A stretch of DNA of 64,000 nt from Siphonodentalium dalli (Eukaryota; Mollusca; Scaphopoda; Gadilida; Siphonodentaliidae): contig CP136068.1 of assembly GCA_032622095.1 (NCBI GenBank), positions 10,461,729 through 10,525,728 of the forward strand. Direction: 5' to 3'. The translations under genes and the position numbers were made by a program. Shown in pieces: positions 12,401 through 23,071 of the stretch. Below the pieces are notes generated by a model. The model did no database searches. It was given only the letters and a program-made list of their open reading frames with translations, and was not told the DNA's origin. How positions within the stretch are numbered: the first letter of the stretch is position 1; each line of letters opens with the position of its first letter.

Positions 12401-15400
12401 CATTCGACACCAACATCTTGTGGCGAGGGCTAGTGAGCGCTGTTTTGCAAACAATATGGTGCCAGTTTTGATTAACCAAAGTTCAATAGTGTGGTCTCCC
12501 CATTGTGGAGTATTTTGCTTATTGCATGCTTTTTACATGTACATACCTTACAACAGCTTCTGGAACAGACTTTGACTTTGTTCACATAATGCAGCTTAGG
12601 AACTATGAAAATTACATACTATTCACGCGATATTTATCATAGTATAAAGAAAGGTCTGAGTAAACCACAGATTAACTATAATATCCTGATCGGGCTAAAA
12701 TAGACCGATCCGTCTTCTGGCACATCGCTCACTGTTGTAAGAGATGGAACTCTAAATTTCTTGACTATTGAAATTCTGTTTGTTTGAATATTTACATATG
12801 TTTACTTTGAATATTCTCAGTTTGCGATTTATCGTAAAGATGTTGGAGATTTATTGGAAAGGTTTGCGAGTGATCGCAAATATGTTTGTGATTTATTGCA
12901 TAGACTGATGCTAATAAAAGTGATACGTGTATAATTCGGATTATTTCATTTTGCACTATGCAAGGGAGTCGATGTAACTGATAACATGATCTCGAAAAAC
13001 ATCGATCGTGATTTTATACTTAATTCGATGTTTAAACGCCGTGGAATCATTTGGAATCTAACATGCTGCATTGTTAAATATGCCGTCGGCAATTTTTCGC
13101 AATTTCGAGTGCTTGGTATATGGGCACGTTCTCCGCATAGTACCGATATGTTTAGTTCTCTGAAGTACCAAATTGCTGAGTACTATGCATAGTACATAGA
13201 TACTTCAGAGTACCTGTCTTGATATTTGGTACTTCAGATAATATAATGGGCTTGTCAAGAAAGCGTGTATTTCTTGGCGCTTCATATCGTGTCCCCCATG
13301 GCATCAGTGACATAAAGACGGATGTGTATTATATGCATAATGCCCGGATAGGTACTCCAGAGAGCCTAAATATAGGTACTCTAGTTAACCTAAATAGATA
13401 GTTACTCCAGAGAACCTAAATATTTAGTAGGTACTCTAGAGTACCAACAATTAGGTACTCCCCCTAGGACAAAGCTTAGTACCTACGTAGATACTCCAGA
13501 GTACCTATTGTTTTAAGAATGTATGCCAATCACATTGGCCTGTCGTAAAAAGGAGTGCGCCACGGTTAAATGACTACGTATTCGAAGTGGGTTCACGAGA
13601 AATGACATACAAGTAAAACTTCATCAACAACTACATGATGAACTAGATTTACTTTGTTCTTATTTGCATTATTGGTAGGGCGGCTCCGTGACGAAAAGGG
13701 TGAATCGTGCATTTTATGGTAAAAGCAACAAACTTTGTATACAACATCCTGAGATGATATCTTGTGGATTGGATAGCATGCCAACATAGGGAGAGCTCAT
13801 GGTTGCCATGGTAAACACCGAAAAACATAGCGGCCACAAATGCCAAATTTGCTTTTTGTGGAAGTGCTATTTCGTTTTGCACTACCTATATAACACATTA
13901 GAAGACAACATATTACTTAAATTATAAGTTTTAACCAAGTGCGCACGTTGGGCGTTATTAACATATTGACTTTACCGCTGGTAATGGGAAATTGCGGACA
14001 AAATGGCCGCCAAAACAGACAAGTTGGCCGCCAGGAGATTCTTGTTTTGGGTTTTATTAAACTTTTTCATAGGGGAAATCTTCCAAGAAGTATTTGTTCG
14101 CAGACATGTGACAAGTACCACAGTTCGGATAAAATGGTAAGTACATTTTGTAGCTTTCTATGCATATTTCAGGACCTATACTTTATATTCTTTCATGAGA
14201 ACTCCAACTGATGTTCGAAAATGAAATATTGTCCCAATACAATACGATATAGTAGTTTATGGACATTCATCATATTAACCTAAATAGAGTTGTGCCTCCT
14301 AAAGCTACCACAGAGTCTTTGTTGGTATGGTCCTTGTCGCCATCACGTAGCTGACGTCATGATGGCATCAACTAACTGATGGTTTCTTGTCATTAACAAG
14401 GTTTCTTATCGAATCCAGGGTTCAAACGTATATAGTCCATGTCTCCACACACCGATCAAATGGTGTTATATTGGCATGTCTCCACACTACTATGGTAAAT
14501 CTATGGCAAGTCATTGACAGTATTGTGTTATGTATGGCGTTCTAGTAAGTGGATATAAGAGAGAACATTATGCTACCCATAGTTGTTTGGTGTTATCTGT
14601 GGAGAAAGCCTGGCAAGCGCTTAGGATTGAGAACGCTACCCAAATTGTATTTTACATATGGTGTTCTGTGTGGTGAAATTATTGCTGACAAGCGCTCATG
14701 AAAGAGAATGCTGCCCACCTTGTATTTGACATATGGCGTTATGGGTGTGAAATTATTCCTGGCAAGTGCCTATGAAATAGAACGCTGCCCAAATTGTAGT
14801 TGACATGTTATGGGTGGTGAAATTATTCATGGCAAGTGGTTAGGAAAGAGAACGCTGCCCAAATATTATTTAACATATGGTGTTATGGGTGGTGAAATTA
14901 ATACTGGCAAGCGCCTAGGTAAGAGAAAGCTTTTATTTAACAGGTGGTGTTTTGTCTGGTGAAATTATTATTATTATTAGTATAGATACATTTAGAGCAC
15001 ATTATACAATAAATTAGTTTCACTGCTCTTATAATACAAACATGGCACAAATCCTAAAATAATAGTAAATAGCGAATGGATAAAATCCTGGAAAGCGGCT
15101 ATGAAAGACAAAGCTACTCAAATGGTATTCGATATATGTTGTTAAGAGTAGGGAAAGCGAATTCATTATTAACGGGAAACGCATAGGAACAAGATGCTGC
15201 CATATTATTTGTGTCCGTTTATGTTCTAGCGGATTTCATGAGTTTCTTTAAGGGGGTGGGTTTCTGAGAAGCACTTTGGAACAAATTTACTCTCTAAAAG
15301 CTTGAGTACCCCATCGTTCGTATTTTAGATATAGCTGCGTTGGTTATATGCATTATAGTGAAATGTCTTAATTACTTTCACAGGTATGACTCGTGTAAGA

Positions 15401-18400
15401 AGGCAGATATGGCAAAGTATATATGCGACTGGAGACGCAAAATGTTTCCGCTAACACGTGTGATGGTTCTTTGTAAGTTCAGCTGTGAAGTCTTTGCAAA
15501 TCAAGCATGGGTTTATTGATCATAGTATCATAGCATCCGGTTACATACACAAAATAATCGCGTTTGTTACTGAACATGCAAGCAATTCCTATCATACATT
15601 GTTGCACATAATTCGCAACTACCCTCGTAATAAAAAACATTGCTTATCTGTATTTTGAATAATTATAGTTAATATCATAAATATTTAAACTTCGTGGTAC
15701 TTCTATGTAGCGCGTATGATACCACAATGATCACAGCTTGTCAAGTTGTGACTAAAGTGTTATTATAGCTGCACAAATTTAATCGGGTAGCTCCATAGCA
15801 ACGGTTGTAAGCAGTTTTGTACCAGACCATGGCAACCATAGGCATTTTCCACACTGGCATGATATCCAACATGTCATTTTTATATGTAATGCATGCGTGT
15901 CAAGTTTGGTGCTTTTTACCATTAAATGCACAATTTGTCATCTATCCGCCCCACTATATTAAAAAACGCTCCAATAATGAGATTGCGTACGTCAAAACCA
16001 TTGTTATGTAGACATTACTGTTGCAAAGGAATGACCAAATGGCAATCTCCTACCAATATATAGGTTTCGATGAAATCATAATGGTGCCCTTCCTCTATGC
16101 CATCCCGGACTCCGAATGCATCACTTAAGACCTTTTAGATACAGTTAGTTAATTTTAGTGAGAATGCCCTTGGATAAATTCGGGACGGGACAACGTGTTC
16201 GGTATGGAAACGAATTATGTTTATTTTGAGTCGAGTTTGGGGAGTTTTTACTGAATACAACAGGTAAAAAGCAGTTATGAAATTTCGGTGCGAAACCCCC
16301 TCCCCCCGAACAGATGGGAAATCGTAGTTTATACATGCATTCATATATATAAGTTTCGCAGATCGATACTTCCCGTATTTAACTACCTATAGTATTCCTC
16401 GTTGCACATTAAATATAGAATATCGAGATTCATATCCATTTAAGTTATACGAACCTTCCAGGAAAGCTCTGTGGGAGGATCTCCAGACGATGTCAACTGG
16501 CAAACCTGATCCTGTCCGGAACCAGTAATGTGCAGCTCAACGGGTGCAACTAAAGTGGATAGAAAATATAATTGAGTTGAAATAGAGGGTCAATTAATCG
16601 GTACGCGATTTTTCCTGTGCACAGTAAGGGGTCATAGTAGAGCCTTCTTTACAATGTGGTCCCATGATCCGAGGACTCGAATTTGACAAGTTGACTATGA
16701 TCCAGACACGTATACGAGGCTTCAAATCGCTGTAATAATATTACAATATTTTAAGACGGATTATCTATTAACATAACAAGTTATATACAGTTTCCTGGGT
16801 ATAGCCTCATATATACCCCTGACAGGAAACGTTTGTATCAAATAATACTAATTTTATTTCGAGTAAGTTCTGATATATTACGATGAGCAAGTGGCACAAA
16901 CATATGTTACTATTTTCGAACGTACAGTTCACGCCATATCAGACAGTTAATCTCTGAACGCTAATATCCCAGCTTGATTGATTGTATTCTTTTATTACAT
17001 AGGTATGTGCGATAACTGGTCAAATTAACGTGTTTGTCAGACCACCTTCCCCCGCGACGGATTCGAAAGAAACAACAGTTGTGGTGTTTGCTAATTTGTG
17101 TGCATTTAGTGAACAATAATATTCAAACTTTTAAGTTGATACTTTGTCTCTTAAGCGTTATTGAGGACGATTGATTATAAACTAATCGTGATAGTTAACA
17201 ACATAATGTTGTCACAAATGAAGTATACGCTTGTCGCGAATGATTCAACATGTTTCCAATTAATCCCTCACATCAGACCTCTCCGCGGCGGCTGAATTGT
17301 CATCATAATTCAATATTCCTAATTATATTTTCAATACAAATATGCAGTAGCAATATTTTCTGATATTGACATTAATGCTTTAAGTCCACCGATCTAATGT
17401 TCGGCAAAAAAATTAATTAAAAATAGCAGCGTCGTATTACATAATAATTGGTGACAAATGCAGATATAGTCTATATACGACCCAAAGCCTCTGGCTTTGG
17501 TTTGTTATAATGTTGTCTCAGGTAGAGTATGTACTAATATATTACTAGCTGGTGTATCTGGCACTGCTCGGGTAAATAATGTGTGCATCATTAGTCCCTA
17601 TTCCATGAGAAAACCAGAGAGGCATGGTACCCCTAGACACCCTCTATATCTTCTAAGCTGATTGTAAAGTATCTGTATTGCTACATGGTCCCCCTTTAGG
17701 TCGCCTGAGCTCCGTGGCATCTATCCCATGCCAATCACTCGGTCAAATTACCAATGAGTACCAATTTTCTCACATATATATCGTAACATGACAATACACG
17801 CTCTTCTTTGATCATACAATAGTGAATAGCATCTTTTCTCTCACATATCGATCAAAACAAAAATATTTAAGCTGGCCTTTTAGAACAGTTTCCAAATTTG
17901 AAGGCGATATCTAGTTTGCTATATTTTAACAATAATGTTGATATACCATATCATTATAGTAATTTCAAGGCTGAAATCGCCAGGAAACCAGGACAATATT
18001 CTATTCCAAAACGGCGCATTATGCATCTGGGGTATTTTGTCTCTTTTTTGTGAGAAGAAAATCATGTTTCTATATTTAATCAGTGCAAAGCAATTGCAAA
18101 CCCGGCGATACTCAACAGTTAACTAACTGGGGCAATAATGTTGGTATTACCAAATTAGCGAAGTCATTGAGTGCATAACACCTTAGGTAATAACATGTCT
18201 CAGTCATATGACCTCCCATGATTTATCTCAAACTTCAAAAAGATGTAATGGTAGATTAAAATTACTATGGTATACCAACTCACCAGGGTGAAAACACAAG
18301 ACTGAAATCACAGGCTGACAATACACGGTAGCAGTCACTGCGGTGAAAATACAAGGGCAAATATTATAGGTGACAACCGGGATGAAAACGCCAAAAATGA

Positions 18401-21400
18401 AAGTATAAGGCCCAGGTTGCAAGTAGCGGGGGAAAAATACCAGGTGAATTTTATTGAAAAAACTGTGTGACCTTGTAAGCTGATGGCGGAGCAAATTTTG
18501 TAAAAATACCAGGGTAAATTAACTTGGATCCAGTCATATGAGTATACTTTGGTTAAATGCCCTGGCTGTATTGACATATTTACCAGTGTGAGTCGTTTAT
18601 TGGGGAAGCGGGAACTCCGTACGGGATAATCAGCTATGCAGGGACTATTTTGTTACATGTTACCCGAATAAGTGCAATACACAGAGCCGTCAATTTGTTT
18701 TTTACGACTACGTGACATAATTAATGTGGAGGTCCGATCCATTGGTAAAACCATGCCATTGACTACCCGCGTGAATTGTGTCACGTAATCATTAGCACAA
18801 ATTGATTACTCGCTATATATTCATGTGATGCCGACATTTACACAATAAATCGCATTACTGTTATAGCATGCACATACCCATGCTGCAACTAAAACATCCA
18901 ACGACTAAAATTAAGCAATACTGCTTGACTCACCATATACACGGACAGTAGTCGTTCCTGGTAAGAGGATGCCGGTTTCCGCTTCCACCACAGATACTGT
19001 ATAGACTCCGGAGTCGGTAGTTAATGGTCTCACTAGTTTGATTGTAGCATCTCCTGTTTGTGTGTCACCAATAAACTCAACTTTCCCCACAAAATCAGAT
19101 TCAACAACAGGATGAGCAACAGAGTTGAAACATGATGCTATTTTCGTGTCATTCTTGTAAAATTGGACAGACCTTGACGTCCCAGGGAATTTCCAGGCGA
19201 GTTCTAAACCAACACCTTTGCACGTACTCTCATGTGAAACGGGCTCTTCTATCCAACCTGAAAACAATGCAACACTTGTATTAGCATTACGTGCCTGTGT
19301 ATCCAATTTGTTCTACTCATTTGACAATCAAAGAAAGCCGATCACGATCAGTATATTTTAAACCCATCCCTCGGCTATACTAAATAACTGTGACCGAATC
19401 TACAGTTTTGATGTTGGTTTATAGAGTATACTGTTATGATATAGCGTAATATAGACAAGTGTACATAATAACACAAACTTCTCACATATTCTTGGCAGTA
19501 ATGGGTCCTAATGCCAGTGGGACTGCGGACGTATGTTATATTATTTTAAATAGTATTATAGGGATACAACACGTTTGTTACCTCCTGTGTTAGACCCATA
19601 CAGTCGATCCCCGACCTGTATTTATAGCTTCAAGTACAATGAGAATGCAGCAGGAATATCAATATCAAGGACATTAACAAGTCAACGGAGAAAAAGGATT
19701 TGACAGTAAGCCAAGGGCTTATAAGTGGTAATTTCCCTTGGTATATATGTATCATGGTTTGATTGCGTCTCAATGATGAATTGCCTATCCCACAGCCAAC
19801 TGCTGAATATCTATCCCCACAAACAATCACATCTCTGGCATTCATGAGTGTCCGTTTGGTAATAATACTCATTGACAATCCATACATAAAGCTACTATAT
19901 GGGATTATTTTCGTCCGTTCATAGTTTATAAACATAATTATGAAGTTACACTTCATGAATCTATTCCAATGTATAATGTTATAACGGAATGGGAGAGTCC
20001 ATATACCATGCCATAAATCTCCACTCCAGCTGCCCCAATAAAGATCATATTCCACCAGTACTGGGAACGTGTTCCGATCCGTTGTGATAGGGCACTGTAT
20101 AACATTAGACAAACAAGGCATTATGTGGTGGTCCCAGCTGGAAATTGCACGCTTTTTCGTGACTTTATTAAAATTGAGCGGATATCGCAATCTGTATTGA
20201 ATTACCTACCCGTGAAAAAATCCATGATTGGAAGCGATGCAAAGCAAAATCGTTGACAGTCACTTAAATCGGACATCTTCGAATTGGGATCGTCTTATAC
20301 AGTAATTATTAAACAACAGGTATTAAGATTGGATGCATGATTTGCATGACTCCAGATTTTCATTGGAGAATGGGCATGGTAGGCATATGATGCCCTGTAT
20401 GCAGGTTTACCCCCCTTCTATGGCGCCCTTCTGCATATCACATGAAGGATCCGTTCTAGATAGTGCGTTATTTCACTGTGATCATGAGTCCTGAGTTCGA
20501 TGACTCTAATTTGGATCAGGTAATTTTGCCATGCTCATACATAATTTCACTTTGTTTCCCTTAATTGTTGTCATATAATTGTGGGATTTAAAATGTATTA
20601 ATAATTGTTGAAATGACTATCCCCACCACTGACCGTGCGCAAATGCATTGCCATCTACTGATTGCGAATCACTGTAATAATCAAATTTTGATCCAATGTG
20701 GGAGAAAACGTGAATGGATTTTCGTATTTTCCCTCAGGGACCGGAATCCAAATACTATGACTGGTCTCGTGTCTTTGATAGTCGGGGTCAATATATATAT
20801 ATTATATTTAGCTAGTTTCGTCGATAAACTGTTTATGTCCGTCAGCGGGATTTGAGCATCTATTGTGCGAGTCTGTGCCGAGTCCAATAGATGTCAAATC
20901 CCCAGAGCGGACATAATCAGTTTAATCGACAACGTTAGCTACATATTTTATTTATCAATCGCATAAAACTTGCCTTTTGTGAGGTAAATCTGTCATTTTG
21001 CTCAGTGTTACATTCGTTACTTCGATGACGCCATTGCAGTTAGTAGGTCAAGCAAACTAATTAGCATTCATGACGTGGAAAAACCGGAGTGCAGCTTAGA
21101 GCGAAATAGCTCGTTGGGCTTTTTACATTTATTATAAGCAGACCTTGTTCTGATGATTTATAGATGTCTTAGAGCTAAAACATATATAATGTTATGAATT
21201 ATTTTAGTGAATTATGCACGATAAAAATGTTCTGAAATCACAATGATGTCAATAATGCCGGTTAACGTCCCCAGTTACCTGCGCAATGTGCATATCAAAT
21301 TAAGTCATAAAAGTAGAACTAACCTAATAAAGCTACGTTGACCTAATAAAGCTACATTGACGAGCTACATTGACGTAATAAACGTAACGTGTATTTGGCA

Positions 21401-23071
21401 GACTTATGTAGGTAATAGAGGTAGAGAGCGGCTGATAAATACAATTTAGTTGAGAAAACAATATCAATTTGGCATATTATAACATTAGCGCTCTCGTAGC
21501 CCAATATGTTTATGTTTTCAAATTGAGAGGCAACACTTAGATAAATATCACATTTATGAAATAGCGGACATAAAACACCACATAGAAATACATTTCTGGA
21601 ACAAAATAAAAATTACACTTCAATGGGTGGGTGGGCTTGGGGTTCAATTTTACAAAGCCAGCCCAAAACTAGCCAATACATGGCTCATATACACTATTGA
21701 TAGTGTAAGTATTTGAAATAGTGTTTATATATATCATGTGAAGATGTAAATTCTTATATCTGCGTATATATAGATGTACACTTTTAGATTTTTTGTGAAA
21801 ACTGACACAAATACGAAAATTTAACCGGTCGGTTGTATATTGGCAAAATATTAAAGTGAAATATATATTTAATTTAGGCCATTGCATACCTATATGGGAT
21901 TTTCGATGACGTATTTCGTCGGTGAGAAATAGAATGCTCTCATCTTCAGGCCGTGTTCAACCATTAACACTCGAAAAATATAACCACAGTTTAGTCAAAC
22001 CGCAAATCCGCGTTTATTCTGCAAAATCCGACTAAACGTTGGGTCAGATAGGTTAACTTAACTAGGTGGGTTATATCAAATAACTATGGTAACCCAAGTT
22101 CGAAACCCAAACAATGAAGCACATTGCGTTTGAATAAACAAAACATGGGGTTAGAGAAAGCCTATGTCAATATATAACTGTATTTCATCCCAATGGATGA
22201 GTTTTTGAGTTTTGACCATATAATATGAAATTCTGATCATTAATCAAATTTCCCAAAAATAACTCCAACATATATATTCATTTCGGACATTGACGTCTGA
22301 ATATAGGAGAAGTATTGAATTAAAGAAGACTACAAACCTAGTATGTAATATGAATGTCCGAAACGATGTGTAACATTTGACTCTTTTCGGGAATAATTAT
22401 ACAGTCAATATAATTCCGACATAACAAATGACTTGAATTTGATACCATTACAGGGATAACAATATTGATAAGAGAGCTCAAATCCAACGAATAGTTAGCA
22501 AGTGGAGCAACTGATAACCAGGGCGTATTAACTAAACTAATCTAACCCAACAATTGAAACCAATTTCTGGAATTTAACCCAATCATTAACCTAACTTGTT
22601 TTATTGTACTCTTGTTAGTGACTTTTGGCTCCATGGCCGGGGTCAATGCTATGGCTACTAACGTAGACAAAATAATGGTCGAAACATCACATATAAAGTG
22701 AAGGATAATTCGAGACGACAATGTAGACAGCGGATTCATGTGCCTCGTAATTAGAAGCACATGTTGACGTATAAATGGGTGGTCAAAAATAAATGTTTAA
22801 TAAATTTCCAATATTCTATATTCGTGACTTGTCCTTTATTAAGAGATAAGTAAATATATATTTAATAATTAACATCTCAGTTACTGTTTAGACGATATGT
22901 GGAGTAGACCAATTTGAAAATTTCTTGAATATCCCTATCATTCCCCATGTGAACGACTGGCTGTAATTACTGTCCTGAATTTGACTTACCCGACTGAACT
23001 TTGCTGGGTAACAGGGTCACAAACATAAAACACATCCACGGAAACACAACATATAAAATATACTCTCTCAT
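9231..23071 (-). CDS. Two-Ig-domain type I membrane protein (spliced gene, 5 exons seen)
   Basis: Five minus-strand exons (22990-23071, 18934-19257, 16455-16549, 10186-10342 and 9231-9445) join without a stop into at least 291 residues. All junctions use GT/AG sites with consensus donors (gtaagt, gtgagt, gttcgt, gtgagt, gtatgt), and the phases match (1,1,0,1,0). Order: signal peptide 1-27, V-like Ig domain 28-135, C-type Ig domain 136-219, Ser/Thr-rich stalk 220-250, transmembrane helix about 251-274, then a basic start to the cytoplasmic tail. Sequons are NDT (63) and NLT (180). In the second domain Cys152, Trp166 and Cys195 form the usual Ig core. The first domain lacks that cysteine pair. 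The protein probably acts as a cell-surface adhesion or immune-type receptor, which is an inference from architecture. The 3' end is unresolved: reading through the last donor gives a stop at 9213, otherwise further tail exons follow. Confidence 0.85.
9446..10185 (-). other. Intron 4 of the Ig gene (740 bp)
   Basis: It contains a poly(T) run at about 9618-9632. Open frames on the plus strand (9574-9978 and others) show no domain. Nothing else is supported. Confidence 0.6.
10186..10342 (-). CDS. Ig gene exon 4: second half of the C-type Ig domain
   Basis: It starts after attgacag in phase 0 and ends AAG ATA G followed by gtgagt (phase 1). It includes TTNLTLDAPPNLNGQFSCC, with Cys195 as the F-strand cysteine. 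Extra cysteines at 196, 204 and 214 suggest another disulfide or interchain bonding (inference). The exon is 6.1 kb from the exon encoding the first half of the same domain. Confidence 0.8.
10343..13100. other. Intron 3 of the Ig gene, left part: no firm feature
   Basis: It holds copies of a short ggtccttcggagaacctata / aggtaccaag motif near 10461-10580, related to the cluster at 13.1-13.5 kb. It also holds an ATGGCGGCG start-like site at 10637 discussed under rejected items, and a G-run at about 11979-11986. No supported gene is present. Confidence 0.45.
13110..13520. repeat. Cluster of degenerate palindromic GGTACTCCAGAG repeats
   Basis: Repeated copies of ggtactccagagaacctaaa in both orientations lie at about 13350-13510. 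To their left is an inverted pair, ctctgaagtaccaaat at 13158-13173 opposite atttggtacttcagat at 13224-13239, with a perfect 16-bp palindrome gtactatgcatagtac between them. The same motif recurs near 10461-10580. It looks like an expanded short palindromic element. Confidence 0.65.
14003..15472 (+). CDS. Candidate two-exon gene nested in intron 3 of the Ig gene
   Basis: Exon 1 is 14003-14136 and exon 2 is 15384-15472. The start (gacaaaATGGCC) has strong Kozak context. Exon 1 begins MAAKTDKLAARR, then a hydrophobic stretch FLFWVLLNFFIGEIF (residues 13-27), and ends at gtaagt in phase 2. Exon 2 follows taattactttcacag, completes Trp45 and continues YDSCKKADMAKYICDWRRKM in frame. It then either splices at tttgtaagt (phase 1) or reads on to a stop near 15520, giving about 91 residues. 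The N-terminus looks like a signal anchor or uncleaved signal with a basic flank. I do not recognise the family. It lies on the strand opposite the host Ig gene. Two consensus donors, a good acceptor and one preserved frame make it plausible, but no further exon was found. Confidence 0.5.
14520..15220. repeat. Diverged tandem repeat, period 67-76 bp
   Basis: The phrase ggtgaaattatt recurs near 14672, 14747, 14816, 14891 and 14958 (spacings 67-76 bp). Each copy is followed by a ctggcaagcgcctaggaaag block and a gaacgctgcccaaattgtat block. A further copy at 15088-15145 and a partial one to 15220 are separated by about 110 bp of other sequence. The array lies in the intron of the nested candidate gene. 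Confidence 0.8.
15530..16454. other. Remainder of intron 3: nothing supported
   Basis: Short overlapping open frames only. No acceptor-bounded exon in phase 1 that would continue the nested gene was convincing. Confidence 0.45.
16455..16549 (-). CDS. Ig gene exon 3: first half of the C-type Ig domain
   Basis: It starts after cactttag and ends TGG AAG followed by gttcgt (phase 0). It encodes VAPVELHITGSGQDQVCQLT and then SGDPPTELSWK. Cys152 and Trp166 are 14 residues apart, as expected for the B and C strands. The phase-0 intron therefore cuts the Ig fold just after the core tryptophan. Confidence 0.8.
16550..18933 (-). other. Intron 2 of the Ig gene (2.4 kb)
   Basis: Mostly unique AT-rich sequence. 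At about 18280-18550 there is a degenerate series of ggtgaaaatacaagg / taccagggtgaaa phrases that looks like a decayed minisatellite. No gene was found. Confidence 0.55.
18934..19257 (-). CDS. Ig gene exon 2: V-like Ig domain without canonical Cys pair
   Basis: This exon follows a pyrimidine-rich acceptor (tgcattgttttcag) and ends at gtgagt. Its 324 bp are symmetric 1-1 phase, the usual shuffling-competent layout of an Ig domain exon. Strand landmarks: GLELAWKF (B strand), SVQFYKND (C strand), ATIKLVRPL (E strand), then TTDSGVYTVSVV, the D-x-G-x-Y motif of the F strand. Valine 115 replaces the usual F-strand cysteine, and Ala48/Trp49 occupy the B-strand cysteine position. Cys40 and Cys70 are present and could pair non-canonically. 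Confidence 0.82.
19258..22989 (-). other. Intron 1 of the Ig gene (3.7 kb)
   Basis: It contains the foldback element at 20809-20941 and a short tandem repeat at about 21323-21373 (cctaataaagctac unit). A 186-codon stop-free stretch at 19630-20190 starts only at TTG and has no recognisable domain. Nothing else is supported. Confidence 0.55.
20809..20941. repeat. Foldback element (57-bp arms, 19-bp loop)
   Basis: The left arm 20809-20865 (tagctagtttcgtcgataaa and onward to gcatctattg) is mirrored by 20885-20941 (caatagatgt, ggacataatcagtttaatcg, acgttagcta). Arms are about 80% complementary, and weaker AT-rich pairing extends outward on both sides. It lies in intron 1 of the Ig gene and has no ORF. 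Confidence 0.75.
22990..23071 (-). CDS. Ig gene exon 1: signal peptide
   Basis: The ATG at 23071 has A at -3. It opens a 27-residue stretch with a hydrophobic core (YVVFPWMCFMFVTLLP) and a likely signal-peptidase site near VQS/G. The exon ends TCG G followed by gtaagt, which is phase 1. That phase fits exon 2 exactly, giving Gly28. Upstream sequence on this strand has TTATTTAG and GATAAATA runs but no clear TATA box, so the transcription start is not defined. Confidence 0.8.

Noticed and set aside
19630-20190. 186-codon open stretch on the minus strand, the longest in the window
   Set aside because: It starts only at TTG, has no domain or repeats of protein character and lies in intron 1 of the Ig gene. 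One frame of this length is roughly expected by chance in 64 kb at this composition.
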